Positions 51,821 through 64,000 of a stretch of 64,000 nucleotides of DNA are shown here, piece after piece. The DNA lies in contig VXAZ01002491.1 of NCBI GenBank assembly GCA_013399875.1, positions 372,001 through 436,000 of the forward strand. The letters are read 5' to 3'. Position 1 is the stretch's first letter; each line of letters starts with the position of its first letter. The notes beneath the pieces are model-generated. The model was not told where the DNA came from. It saw nothing but the letters and a program-made list of their open reading frames with translations, and ran no database searches. Both the position numbers and the translations under genes were made by a program. This DNA comes from Gymnorhina tibicen. Taxonomy: Eukaryota > Chordata > Aves > Passeriformes > Artamidae.

Positions 51821-53875
51821 TTTAGCTACCTGCATCTTCTGGTTCACTAGTTCCTCTTCAGTCTGTACCATACAAAAACATTATTTCTACCTAATAAACC
51901 ATGACCCAAGCTAAAAATAGCTTTATAATTTGATAAGTGAATTGACACAGTGAATGACTGTCACTTCCTAGTATAAGTGATGAGAGCTAGAAGGGTACAA
52001 AACCTAACATTATAAAAACACAGTATTTTTATTTAGCTGTAATTCACATTTGGAGCAACTGAGTGCATTGCCTTCTGGGATATCTGAGATGAGAAAAATT
52101 ATGACAAACTGAAGACACTAAATAATAACCACAAAACCAGTGAAAATAAAAGCATTAAATAGATTTTTACAGCTAATTACTAGTGGTCAGGGCAAAAAAA
52201 TACTTGCACTTCTAAGAAACCAGTAAACACATGAAAAAGAATTCATAATGTTGTCAGATCACATTTAGTTGCTTAGTGACAATGTGATATGACCTGATGG
52301 ATCACTAAGCAACATACTGCCATTCATCAAAATAAATGTCCCCCATTTTCATGAATATATATCTTCCTCACACACAACTGTAAATGTGCATACATAAACG
52401 TGACACAAACATTTTTGTATCTCAGGAAAAACAGGAGCTCTTTTTATTTTTTTCCTGTTTTAAATGCGAAGGACAAATAATATTGACGTCAAGGTTGGTA
52501 GCAAGGTCTACTATGTAAAACTGTGCCCATGAATCAGTACAAAGGCGTTAATGGCTACAGGGACAGCAAAAATATAGCAAGCTGACATTTAAGAGAGAAC
52601 TGTCTTTGTAATTAAACTGCTGATGTGCAAACCTACAACAGAAAAAGTGATCACAGTAATAAGCCCTAAACAAAGACTGAGAATCAGAACAAACACGTCA
52701 ATACCTACAGGCAGGGAGTACATTAGAAGTGATTGTCACTGCCAGTAATCAGTGCCTGAAAACACTGAAGTTGTCAAAGAGGCTCTGCTTTTGGTGGCTG
52801 GGGTTGCTTGTCTGTCTGTTCAGAGCACTCCTATGTAACAACTTTCCACACTCCAGATGTAGGCAGCAGTCCAGCTGAACAGACTTTAAAAAAGATAAAT
52901 TAGTACAAATGTCAGCTAAAATAGCTGAATACCAAAGAAGGAGTCTCAGCTGTGTTTATAAGAGGGTTTGAGCTTGGCCCAAAGTCTCTCTGTGTCTGAG
53001 GAGATTGGACAGAATATCCGCATTGCTGGAAAGTACCCGCTGTGTACAGCAATCTGTGCCCAAAGGGCATGGAGTTATTTATCCTACTTGCTTGAATCAT
53101 GGTATTAAGGATGATATATGAATTCAAGGTCAAAGTAGCCCATTGCTACCAGACTGTTTTTTTCACTCCTTTGTTGAAAACCCTGTTCTTTACCAGAGTG
53201 GAAGATGAGCTCTTTTAAAATATTGTCTCCATGATTTTATGCATTTTAACTCTCACTATATCTAAACCTCTCCATAGCTTTTAACATCAGTCCTCTAAAG
53301 ACAGGCCTGGGAAAACACATGACAAATAACAGGGGCCTTAGACCCTGTTTTTAAAAGCAGAAGCACAGTTACTACACCTCCCTCCCCCATCCTGGAAATG
53401 TGAAGAGTTAACTTCACAGTGGTGTAGGTAAAACCAGCTGTACTCACTCTGCTCATCTCTGGCCAGAGCTGTCTCTTTTTGCCATCTCCTTCACTGTTTG
53501 GCAAGGTGTTGGAGTGAGAACTCCTCTGGACTCAGGCCCAGAGGAAAGTCAAGGCACAGGGATTGAATTAAAACCTTTGGATAATCTGAGATACATGAAG
53601 CCACACTGAAGTGAAGTAGAGAAATAGATTTTTAGCTTTAGTAGAAAAATATGCTAAGTGCCTTAAGTTTTAAAAAGCTGTAGTAAAGAGACCTTAAACA
53701 GAGTTTTTACTGCAGCAGTGTTGCCTTTCACAGAATTTCTCTACTTTAGACAAAACATAGATGGAACTATACTGTTCACATTTTTTAGATAATGTTTTCA
53801 TATAAATAAAAAATACTGATAGAAGCAAAATACGCAAATCTGTGTAATACCTATGTAAGGCTTATGTAATATTTA
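51821..53875. other. Intergenic sequence, no gene seen
   Basis: AT-rich, with no supported genes. A 12-base inverted repeat is listed separately. Confidence 0.55.
52268..52313. repeat. Perfect 12-base inverted repeat, 22-base spacer
   Basis: GTTGCTTAGTGA (52268-52279) pairs perfectly with TCACTAAGCAAC (52302-52313). Pairing does not extend well inwards or outwards. Confidence 0.9.
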
Positions 53876-53879
53876 TGAC

Positions 53880-54181
53880 TGTTAGAATTAGATCAGGATA
53901 GGTTAAGAAAAGAAAAACTATAATCATTTGTTAATTCTATTGGTCAATCAGTAAATATAATGAACACTTCTGTAAGTTTGAACAACAACAACATCTACAA
54001 CATCTACAACATTTACAACTTGTTGTTAGCCTGCTGCTGCCGCCGCTGTTGCTGCTTGTAACCCCTTCGGACTCTGCCTTCAGAGAACTACGAAACGACA
54101 AAATAAAAAACTCTAGCAGAACAGTGGCTCCCTCTGCTCTCCCGCCTTCGGCCGTAAAGGGAGGGCTCCCGTCGTCGGTCA
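53880..54181 (+). mobile_element. Candidate solo LTR, about 300 bases
   Basis: A segment starting TGTTAG (53880) and ending GGTCA (54181) has an LTR-like layout. It has an ATTGGTCAATCA CCAAT-type element near 53939-53950, an AT-rich TATA-like stretch after it, a CAACATCTA simple repeat (53985-54015), a GCTGCTGCCGCC stretch, an AATAAA signal (54102-54107) and a final GC-rich part. Flanking 5-mers ATGAC and ATAGC are similar but not identical, so a target-site duplication is not proven. The minus-strand Cys-rich frame across it is a product of the GCx repeats. Confidence 0.35.
53984..54058 (+). repeat. AAC-type and GCT/GCC simple repeats
   Basis: ACAACAACAACATCTACAAC and two further ACATCTACA-like units are followed after a TTGTTGTTAG stretch by CTGCTGCTGCCGCCGCTG and related triplets. 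Confidence 0.85.
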
Positions 54182-55470
54182 ATAGCAAGGTACATCTCTA
54201 AGACCCCTTTAGGATAAGCTGGAACCACAAAGATGAAAATCTGCAGTTCTTACCGCCAAGGAGCTCTGCATAGAAGAGCCTAAAGCCCACATTTAACAAG
54301 CACAATGGGACATATATGGACCACACTTTGTGCTGCACCTTAGACTGCAGTCCAAAAAGCAATCAAGTATCCCCTCAGCCACCTCTAGAGCTGAATGTGC
54401 CTTGTCATTCCTCATGGGAGGCAAAGAGGTTGACCAGGAAATGCCATGTAGTTGACATGAAAATAAGAGTTTTAAACTGAAGTGTCCTTCACTGCAGTCT
54501 CTCCAGCTAATTTAGATCAGGTTGGTGTGAATGACAGAGGAAACCTACTATTATTTTTTCTCCTGACAGTACAAGGGTTCCAAAAATTACATGCCTCTAA
54601 TCCCTCATTAGCTGGTGTTTTAAATTCCCAGGCTGTGTAGCTTGTGCTCAAGGAGAAAGTGACAAGAGAAGAGTTATAATCCCTGTGGCAAGAGCTGTCA
54701 CCAAATACCTGCTGGGTGATAAATCCACTAGGTTTTTCAACTAGCATTTTCTTCCTGCTTAAACTTCAGGGATGCACTCAAAATACAGAAAAATAAATTA
54801 AAATGACACACAATCTAAAATACATGGCATGTAGCATGACCTGTTTATACCAGCTGATATGTGATGAGTCCAATCTTTAAAAGACCCTTCACATCATAGA
54901 CTAGAAAAAACACAGATTGACAAGCTATATATATTCCTAAATTGTTTTTCTATCATTTTCTCAGAAAATGTAGCTTACAGCACTGTAGCTGGCTTGGAAA
55001 CTGATCTTCCCCTGTAATAGCCATTAAGACAAAACTCTCTATGAAGATTTCCAACACATTAAAATGAAACTAATAAACCAGGCATCATATTGAATAACAC
55101 TCTCAAATTATTTGAGTTCAATGTTCAACAGAACCAACTTGAGCTAACAATAGGCAGGCCAATTGCAAATGATTGCATTTTGCAAATGAACAAGCACAGA
55201 TAAAAAGCAAAGATAACATCATCGAACACGTTTTAGCTGATAATCACTATGTGGTTTGCTGTATTTCATATTGTACTGCATTTGTCACACATTTAATAAA
55301 AGCCATGGTGCCGTAAGCAACATGACACTTACCCACTGTGCACACTGTCAGCATGCAAACACAGTGTGGTATAAACCCAGGCTGATGCTAGAAGAAACAC
55401 TTATTAGGCATCGAATAAAAATCCTCTCAATTCAGGGAAAAATTGGTAAGGAGCTTGTGCGGTTTTCAGG
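54182..55470. other. Intergenic sequence, no gene seen
   Basis: AT-rich sequence without supported genes or named repeats. Confidence 0.55.
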
Positions 55471-55477
55471 TGTAAGC

Positions 55478-55580
55478 ACAGAAGAGCTGAGGTTAGAAGG
55501 AACCTCTGGGGGTCATCCAATTCAACCACCTTGCTCAAGCAGAGCCACCCAGGGCCAGCTGCCCAGGATCAAATGTGAAC
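55478..55580 (-). mobile_element. Short CR1 LINE fragment, minus orientation
   Basis: The antisense CR1 pattern GAGGTTAGAAGGAACCTCTG, GGTCATCCAATTCAACCACC, TTGCTCAAGCAGAGCCACCC and CCAGCTGCCCAGGATCA is present for about 100 bases and then stops. Confidence 0.8.
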
Positions 55581-58080
55581 AGTAGGCATGCTTCAGTGGA
55601 GAATACAAAACATTGCATTCCCAAACATACATTTATCTACCATACAGATATGGGTCAAGTAGTGATGGGGTCAGCTTTCTCAGGCTGTGCTATCATCTGC
55701 CTTTGACCTTGCTTGTGAGCAGCCAGCCCTTGGGGGAGCAGGGAAAGTTAATCACCTGTATGGGCTGGTGTTCTCCCTTGTTGCTTTACAAGACAACAAA
55801 GATATCAGATATCAGTGACTTCTTTTTCTTGATGAAATGATCTTATCATCAGGCACTGAACAGTGCAAGGTTTCACATGGTCTTCTATCCCACCCACATA
55901 TCCCCCGACCTTGTTACTGATAGCTTGGGTTGGGAACCCCAAACTCAGGGATTTTCAAGGTCAAAGAGGATTTTGCAGCCACTGTGCAAGATCTGGATAA
56001 CAGATTCAAGCCTTTACACTTCACATGCTACAATTTGAAATATCTTACAGTTATGATAGATGAAGCTTTGCTAACTGATGCATCATCCCTGTAGAAATCA
56101 ATGGCAACATCTAATAGTTATAGAGCACCTTGTGTCACCTGGTCTTTAAGCTCTCTAAAAGGCAAAATACAAAAACATAATAACATTAGAAATGCTCGGG
56201 AACAATTTTGGATTACCCTATGGAGAGCTTTTCTGTCCTCAAATTAGTCAATTATCCCCCAGAAAAAAATCTTTTATTTTTATATAGCTTTATGACTATT
56301 ACAAATAAATATTTTCATTTCAGCTCTTTCACAGGGTCTCACATCTCCCAGCAGCATGAGGAAATAACATAGACAGATCTCAAAATCTGTTGATACTGAC
56401 TGCTGTCAATAGGGTAGGCACAATCCTCTGACAAAAAGAAAACCAAGTTTCAAGGCATCTCTCCTTGAGCTTCTAGGCTCCTGAAGAATTCATCACAAAA
56501 GGAAAACAAGAGTCTTTAGTGAATTGTGTTGTGTGGAAGGCTTATTGCTGTTCTGGTCACTGAATAGTGAGTGCATTAGCAAGGAAAAATGTATACTGTC
56601 AGTGAGACAGTGCCTGAGAATTTCCCAGCAGGATTACTCCAGCACAACAATACTACAGATGATAAGAAAATTTCAGTATAGGAAAGGCTCTGAGGGAGAT
56701 ACACACACACATATATATAATATATTCTATCATTATGGTATTATTGCATTATTAGATTATTCTATACACATTAACACAGTTCATGAGCCATTACATCGAA
56801 ATCAGAATGTTAATGAAGTAGGTTGTTACTGAGTAATTTCCATTCCTAAGTACAGAATGCATACCAGGGAAATGCACTGAATATATCAACAAGAGCAGTG
56901 AGCTACACTAACACAACTTGGTTTTACCAAAGAAACATCAAAGAAGCAAATATAATGTTGCTCACAAAGCAGTTTCCTCTCCTTGTCTGAACATGTGTCT
57001 TTCCTTTGCTTGAATACTAGCCTCTGGAGTCCACAGAAATACTTTGGCGGTTGTTCCACTGAATAGATCACCTTTTTTCAGAGTAAAGAGAACTAACAGA
57101 TGCATTGATACCAAGCCTATAGTCACAGATTTGAAGGAAAGCCGTAGTTTCCCAAAGCTGATAGTTTATTACATTAATTTTGGTTACACAACCAGAAACA
57201 GAGCCTTCTTCACAGGTCACTGGAAAATGAGGTTCTTCACAAGCCTTTTTCACTCCACTGAGTAAAATGACCACCAAAAAGATGGACTAGGATCCATCTG
57301 TGCCACGATGTGTCTGAGAGAGTCACCCCATGCTCTGTTTGAAGTCAGTTCTGAGGGACAGCCACTTTCAGAGGATAATGCAGCGGATGTGATTTACGTG
57401 CCTGCCTTAGGATGACATTCATTTTCTCCTGCTGTCTGGAGGACGCACACTTCTACCTTTTGACTGTAAAGTAACTGGCTAAGGTCTATTGCTAGACAGT
57501 TTGGTTAGTAAATACTGTGGTGTCTAGTAATGACAGCATAGCTTGCAGTTTGTGAATAGTTACCCTGTGGCACACTGCAGATTCCCAAAGGACCTTAGCA
57601 CTATCCAAAATCCTCACAGCTGGGCAGGACCAAAGTAGTCAGCCCCTCTCCCAGTGGGAAAGGGAAGTGTCTCCCATATACCCAAAGTGTACTGACAAAC
57701 AGTGTTAATTGATTTGCAGATAGGTTAAAAAGGACACTCTTCCTCAGTAACATCACAGCAGAGGACAAAGGTCAGACCTTTGTGACAAAAAATGTGCCTC
57801 TCTAGAAGCAAATGCAAGTTACTTTACCCAGTCAGGAATGATCATCAGCAAACACAAAATGTGAAACCATTAATTACCCCACAGCCACTGTGCTGGAGTG
57901 ATTTTAGGATTAGCGCAGAGCAAGAGCTGGACTTGACTCAGCAATGTCCTTTCCATAGTGAAAAAGACATCACCATGCTCAATTATAAAAACAGAACTGT
58001 AGCTTGAAGATGAAGAAGGTCGTGGGCACTGCAATTCAGAAGGTGGTGAACAGGCAGAGCTTTTCAGCAGAACTGGGAAT
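55581..58080. other. Intergenic sequence, no gene seen
   Basis: No supported genes. A short (CA)(TA) mixed tract lies at about 56699-56722. Confidence 0.55.
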
Positions 58081-58084
58081 GATC

Positions 58085-58310
58085 AGAGATCTATAAATCA
58101 TGTCATATGAAGAAAAACCGAATGCAGTGGGATTGCTTAGCCTAAAGAGAAGCTGAGAGAAATATAATAAAGCTCTCAAGTACGTAAAAGGGTGCTGCAA
58201 AGTGAAAAAGAACAATCTTTTATCCATATCTGCATTGGGCTGGACAAATTAAAACAAATGGATTTAACTTTCAGAATAGAAAATCCAGGGAACAGCCAAG
58301 GGAAAACTAT
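58085..58310 (+). mobile_element. Diverged CR1 LINE fragment
   Basis: Old CR1 landmarks follow in order: CATATGAAGAAAAACCGAAT, GGGATTGCTTAGCCTAAAGA, AGCTCTCAAGTACGTAAAAG, a GGGTGCTGCAAAG block and ATGGATTTAACTTTCAGAAT. Divergence is high and the limits are approximate. Confidence 0.55.
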
Positions 58311-58868
58311 GCAGCACTAAGAATGGCACAAGAGTAAAATATAGGGAAGACTCTAACACCAGAGATTTTCATGAGTATGTCAGACCCAGACATGGCACCA
58401 GCGTAGGAGAAGGTCGGAAGGAATAACCACCTGCCTCACAGCTCCTTTACAGGCTTCCCCAGTGCTCAGATCCTGTGGTCCCTATCACAGACAGTCAGCA
58501 TCAAGTAACAGTCTCCCCATGGGCATTTGTTAGACAGCAGCACGGAAAGGAACAACTTTTCTGAGGAGTAGAGATTGCTGTGGGATGCTGACGATATAAC
58601 AAAACATTTAGTACATGCCCTTTGTGACAGCACTACCAGCATCCCACTGTATCCCTGTTCCCAGGACCCTTTGGATTGTGCTACACTCCGAGCTGCTCCC
58701 CCTGCAGAGGTTACCTCAGGTTGCTACTTATTTTGCTATTGGTGAGACTTTCTTTTCAGCTTTTGACTACAGTAGAAGCATTCAGACAAATAATCTCCAA
58801 AGACACAAGGTATGTAGCAACAGATCCCACAGTTCTGAAATAATCAGTTCAGAAATAGCTTGGATTAC

Positions 58869-58889
58869 AAAAAAAAAAAAAAAAAAAAA
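58869..58889 (+). repeat. A21 homopolymer
   Basis: A run of 21 A follows GGATTAC. It could be the tail of an old retroposed insertion, but the sequence before it matches nothing I recognise. Confidence 0.9.
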
Positions 58890-60211
58890 GCCCCACAAAA
58901 AGTTACATAAAAATAAACACAGTACAAACAGATGGAAAAACACCTCTCTACAGAGTTATTTGACACCTCTCCCTTAAAGCATGAAAGTGCCTTTGTGCCT
59001 TTGAAGTTCAACATTAACTGCATACATTATCACATAGTGAAGGAATGAATAAATAAATGTTTGGGCTTTTAAAAATACCCCATGCTGGAGATGCATCTCT
59101 AGCTGAAAATGTTGTTAGTCAGCAACTTCACATCTTCAATCTCCCCACAGCCAGAGCTGCAGCTCAAGGCAGAGAAAATCTTGAGAGCCATCTCCCTCAC
59201 TAACATGAGAAATCGTCCTCACCTATTGCAAACAACCTTGTCAACTGTAAGGACTCCTGGAAGGAGAAAATGTGCTGGAAAAGCACATGGAAATTTTTTG
59301 ACTGTTTTGTTAACTCATACTATCACCTGGAACTAAACAGAAACTAGTCAAGTGCACTATGAATAACCATGTCTTTATGGGCCATAAATCACAGTCCGAA
59401 AGACAATTCTCTGTCTCGAACCCAAGGCTGATGCTGTAACCAGTCTTCCCCAGCTCCATTTCCAATTCCAGCATGTCTGGACCAGTAACTTTGCTAGAGG
59501 GACAATTTCTCCTTCATTTGTTTGGCCCTTTCCTCACCATTAGAAATGTAAAAATGTAAGCTATCTGCTCTTGGTAAGAGAAAATAAACATGTACTTGCA
59601 AGTTGCTGTTGCTTTGCACAGAAAAGATGCTGAAGGCATCTTAGCTGAAGACAGTAGTATCTCTCTAGTTCAGGATGGAGGATTTTACCAATTTTCCATT
59701 TTTTAAGGTATGTAAAATTTTGACACTGTCTCAAAAAAAAAAATCTAAACATTGATTCTTTTGAGCAAGGTACCAGGAAGAGCAAGGAGGTAACTTTGGG
59801 TGTGATTTTAATTTGATTTGTCCTTATGTAATCAGTTAAACCACTCACTACACTTTTATTTAATACTCCTTTGACATTGGTGTCAATGACTGTAAAACAT
59901 TTAAAGGAGTAGGAGACCTGCTTTAAGCTGTAGTGTTTGACACTACCCTGTTTCCCCAGACTGAGGTAAAATTACCTAATATACTGTTCTTTGACCAAAA
60001 AAACCCACCAAAACCAGGCTTAGGAAGCCCCTACGCCTTCCCACCTCTGTGCTGCAACTCACTTTCCTCAATGGTAGCATGGTGGCTGTGGGACCACATT
60101 GTAAACTGGAACCATGAAAACACAGGTGTTAGACAGAAGTCTGCCTGGCAGAAAGTTGTTCCTATTTTTAGTCCAGAGCATTTCCACTGTGGGTTTGATG
60201 CACGCCCCCAG

Positions 60212-60247
60212 GCCCCTACAGCAGTACAAGCCCCTACAGCAGTACAA
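60212..60247 (+). repeat. 18-base exact tandem pair
   Basis: GCCCCTACAGCAGTACAA occurs twice head to tail. Confidence 0.95.
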
Positions 60248-61664
60248 TGGAGCACCTGGCCAGTCCTTCCTGCATAGTCCTTCCTGCGGGTACCAACCAT
60301 TCTGACCCAAACCCCATCACAGCCCCAGGCACTCACCCACTCTCCTATGTCATCTTGGCCAGATTTTGAAACAAAGGAGGAAAGTCAAAATCATGTGGAA
60401 TTAACTAATCTATAATGTCTAACGAAGTTTGAAGCCAATTCAGTGAATTATCCAGCATCTCCTATATCAGTAATTTACCATAAGAATAAAAATCCAGAAG
60501 CCTGAGCAGCAGAGCTCTGTTGGCTGCAGTGCAAGAGTCATGGCCACCCTGGGTCTCAGGAAGTGCTGAAGAGTATCATCACAGTGGGTTTGAGCTGATG
60601 AAACCTGAGGAGCAGTCACAGAGACAGAGATGGTTTGGGGCACTGTCCTGGTCTTCCTCTCCTGATGCCGACATGAGAGCAGAAACACAAGAGCACTTTC
60701 AAGGCCAGCCTTAAGCAGTGCCAGGCTGCCAGTACGAGGCAGGCAAAGAGGCAATGTGCTGCAGCCAGGCAATGTTATACTCCTCGTCTTGTCACTCCTT
60801 CCCTTTGGTCTGGGTTGCAAACCTGTCTGCGAGGGTGCAAAGGCACCCCACTGCAGATGACTGCTCGTGGAACAGAGGAGGAGGAAAGCCCCTGCTCCAC
60901 TGCAAGCACCTTGCCCCTTCCCAACACAACCATCTCACCAGGCAGCAGAGAGGAATATGTGTTTTCTGACTTTCAGACTCCAAATGGCATCATGCACAAG
61001 CATTTCACACTTATAAGGAATTTTCTCCTGGGTTCTAATTCACGATATATTTAAAAGAAATATATTTTCTCTCTAGAAATTGGGACCATTTATCAAACTG
61101 TACAATTTAAAGGCTTGCATTGTAACAACTGAGGCAGTTTCAGGATAATTGATGAAAAGACCTGAAAGCTCCCATCATTTTCCATCCCATACCACATCCC
61201 TCCTGGAGCCTGCAGATCAGGCCCCACTTCCCTCAAGCACTGTCAGTCTCTTTTTTCACTGCATTATATTCAGTCAATCTCGTCTTGCCAAACTTGTATT
61301 CCCTGCAGTGTGGCAACATGGACCATGAAAGCACTTCTACATCCCGGAGAATTAAGCTAACCTCTAAAGCAGTGATCTCCACACAAGAATCAGGAAGAAA
61401 AAAAAAAACACACCAAAGACCAGACATCAGGCTGAATTAGAGCTTTTTAACCCATCAGTATGATGGCTGTACCTCTGCTGGCTCTGCAACGCAGGGCTGC
61501 TCACCTCTGGGTTGCCTCACCACTTCATCGTAGCACAGCACACAGCAGGGGATGTACTTTTACTATTTCAAAACCAGAACCACTGAGTTATGAAACTGAG
61601 ACAAGAAAATCATTTAATAGCCTGCCTGATTTTGATTTTTGGTGGATGCAAATGTTTAACCAAT

Positions 61665-61745
61665 TGTGTCCTGGGGTGCATCAGGACATTGCCAGACATC
61701 TGAGGGATGTGATTGTCCTGCTCTGCTCTGCACTGGTTCAACACA
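61665..61745 (+). mobile_element. Short CR1 LINE ORF2 fragment
   Basis: TCCTGGGGTGCATCAGGACA, ATTGCCAGACATCTGAGGGA and TGATTGTCCTGCTCTGCTCT parallel the segment at 51215-51285 of the large CR1 copy in this same window (ACTGGGGGGCATCAGG, ATTGTCCCGCTTTGCTCTGC). Similarity fades on both sides. Confidence 0.7.
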
Positions 61746-64000
61746 TCACCAGAAATGTTCTAGACTTTCACATCAGTTTGTGCAGAGTCACAGGGCCTCT
61801 TCTGGTTTGTGGGTTTATGGCATGGGATGCCAGTAGGTGATGACTATGGCTCATTCTTGCAAGGTGCTTCAGGTCCTAAATTCCAAAGGAATTCAGGCGA
61901 TGATGAATGGCTTCTGCTGCTGGCAGGATGCAGCCTTTAACATAAGGCTTGTCAGTCATGTGTCCTGAAGTTAAATAAAGGCTAAATGAAATAAAAAAGT
62001 GGTGAAAACCATTGTTTAACTGGTGTCTGTAATACGGTCTAATAAAATATCCAGTACACCTTCTCTTGGAAATATTATGCAAGTTATACATATGCATCAT
62101 ACAATGTATGTAATTCATATTGAATATTTATATGTTTGTCTGTTTATGTACATACATCTGAAAAGCCCAAAAGATAGAAAAATTGTCTGCTTCATAATAC
62201 TGTGAATGTCCTAAAAATTGCAACAACAACAACTGTGCCTAAACAATACACAAACCTCGGTATAACAATTTCCAGCAAACCCAGCATCTTTGTAAGAGAA
62301 TAACTGCCTTCAAAACTGAATTAAATCCATGAGAAAAATAAACTGCATCCTCTAAACATCGTCACAGCTATCACGGACAAGATGCATACTGCTGCACAAG
62401 TCATGGAAGACAAAATCTAAAAAGCATTCCGAACTTAGTAAGAGATACTAAGAATATATAAATTTTAAAAAAAGAGACATCAAACAACTGCAGACTCTCC
62501 ATCGGCCACCTACAAATTGGCTGCATCTACTACCAAGACAGAATACAATTTTTCCTTGAAAATCCTTCTTGATGCATGCTGTTTCCATCTTCGTTTCATT
62601 ATGAATGAAATGTTATATTTTGTTATTTGAAAAAAAAAAGCAGAGTGTCTTGAACCCTCCATAGGTACTTCAGCAAGATTCTTCTTGTGCCACAACACAA
62701 AAGACTAGAATATGTGGCCAGGAATTTACAATAGTTTGAAGACTTGTAGGTTTTAGACAAAGAATACCTGGTATTATCACGAACTAATGGCAAGATGATT
62801 TGGAAGTCCTCACTGTTTCTGTGACTAAAGGGATTCCTAACTACACCGATTTGCAGTTTCTACCACCAGTGGAAGAGACATTTCTGAGTGGAAAGAATAC
62901 CATACTTGCAGTGTGCTGTTTTCTGGTGTCTTCCTCATGAGGCATCTGGTACTAGATCACAGCATGGATTTGGCACTAAGCTGACCTTGGTTCCTGTCCA
63001 ACCTGTCAGCTCTTGGACTCTGGCAGCTCTTTGTTCCCCTCCTAGCCCTGTGTAACTGCTGCTTTCATCTGTATTGTGTGAGAAAGTGTATTTCTTTCTG
63101 AAAAAATTAGCCAGATCTTCAGGTTCAATCTGTTGTAATGTCAGCAGCCCCTCCAGCAGGGTAAGGAAATTATCTGAATGTAACAGCTAGTGATGCCTCA
63201 AGAGCAAGTGCTAGAAAACATATATTTCTAGAAACATATTACTTTCAAGTGCAGAACATTCAGGCACACCTTAATAGTTTTCCCTTACGTGAAGTGCATG
63301 GTGCTGAGACTAGGATTCTTTTTTCCCTGATTGATGCTTTCTCATATGTCTTGTAAGGTCTTGTGCTGCTGCCAGCCATGAAAGCAGTGACTGGCAAAAC
63401 TGCACAGGCTGTTAAGCTTCATTTCCTTTTGTTGCTGAGGCGCAGTTTGATGTGTATTTGTTTTGTGGGGTGCTTCGGGTTTGCTAGTAAATCTGGTGGA
63501 GTTGGCATTCTCTGTCTCAGTTTGCTTCTTACCTTTTTGCCTTTCAGTTTTTAATATCATGCTAAGCTGATTTACTGTAAAGACATGAACAAACAGCTAT
63601 GTACATGCTGATAAAGAACAGACATTTATCCTATGCTAACAGCTATTCCTCAGAAGTTGTGCCCACGTGCATGCAAGACCAGAATGTTTTGAAGAAGAGC
63701 ATCTCCTGATGCTGACCCCTGAAACACTGTATCTAGGGGTCAGGTTGATGGAAGGCTGCTTAAACATGTGTCCTTTTTTCTCGGCCAAAGCAACTTTTCA
63801 ACTTAAACCTCCTCATGAGGGCTTCTACTACACTGTAATTTTCTGAACCATTTGGATGGAGTTTTTTACCTGCCACTAAACTGTAAAAGTGTTGACTGTA
63901 TAGATATCTTCAATAGATTAATATATATTAATCAAACTTTGTGTCACAGATAGTAGTGTATTAACTTCTTAATGTACAGATAAGTGCTTCGTATTTCATC
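61746..64000. other. Intergenic sequence, no gene seen
   Basis: AT-rich to the end of the window, with no supported gene or named repeat. Confidence 0.55.

Larger units (their letters stand above)
58311..61660. other. Intergenic sequence, no gene seen
   Basis: No supported genes. It holds an A21 homopolymer (58869-58889) and an 18-base tandem pair (60212-60247). The minus frame at 60467-60820 (117 codons) and plus frame at 59933-60277 (114 codons) have no recognisable motif. Confidence 0.55.

Noticed and set aside
53937..54188. Cys-rich 83-codon minus frame
   Set aside because: The Cys run comes from GCx and AAC triplet repeats in the LTR-like segment.

Overview
The window reads as vertebrate, most probably avian, nuclear DNA. 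The main evidence is repeated copies of the CR1 LINE family, including 3' ends with the characteristic ATTCTRTG-like terminal repeats, and no Alu, B1 or L1 elements. One LTR-type repeat (about 11.4-12.1 kb) resembles endogenous retrovirus LTRs that I know from neoavian and passerine genomes. There are no operons, ribosome binding sites or other prokaryotic features.

Only one protein-coding exon can be supported. It is the first coding exon of Klotho (KL), on the minus strand at about 4257-4997 (or to 5054 with an upstream ATG), inside a strong CpG island of about 4130-5620. It ends at a canonical splice donor (CAG|GTAAAT on the minus strand). Positions 1-4256 are therefore the start of KL intron 1, and the remaining KL exons lie left of the window. 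Everything right of about 5.65 kb is upstream of KL. It behaves as an intergenic gene desert: AT-rich, with stop codons in all frames and only short chance ORFs. In other vertebrates the next gene upstream of KL is PDS5B, and I see no exon of it here.

Repeats by region are as follows. An LTR-retroelement remnant at 11.4-15.3 kb contains a 1.81-kb direct duplication (11709-13519 and 13521-15331) separated by the only N in the window. CR1 fragments lie at 17.2, 18.6-18.9, 24.6-24.8, 26.8-27.1, 30.7-30.9, 41.75-42.08, 55.5, 58.1-58.3 and 61.7 kb. A large 5'-truncated CR1 with recognisable endonuclease and reverse-transcriptase remnants lies at about 49.2-51.8 kb. Three LTR-like or promoter-like pieces lie at 44.3-44.8, 48.6-49.1 and 53.9-54.2 kb. 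There is a (CA)n microsatellite at 33.04 kb plus smaller simple repeats.

I found no credible new biological system. The most consequential observation is technical: the 1.81-kb near-identical tandem copy joined by a single N has the form of a false (haplotypic or contig-overlap) duplication. Biologically, the points of interest are the choice of start codon at the KL promoter, the pseudo-glycosidase signature in KL1, and a few LTR-like and hairpin structures in the upstream desert.
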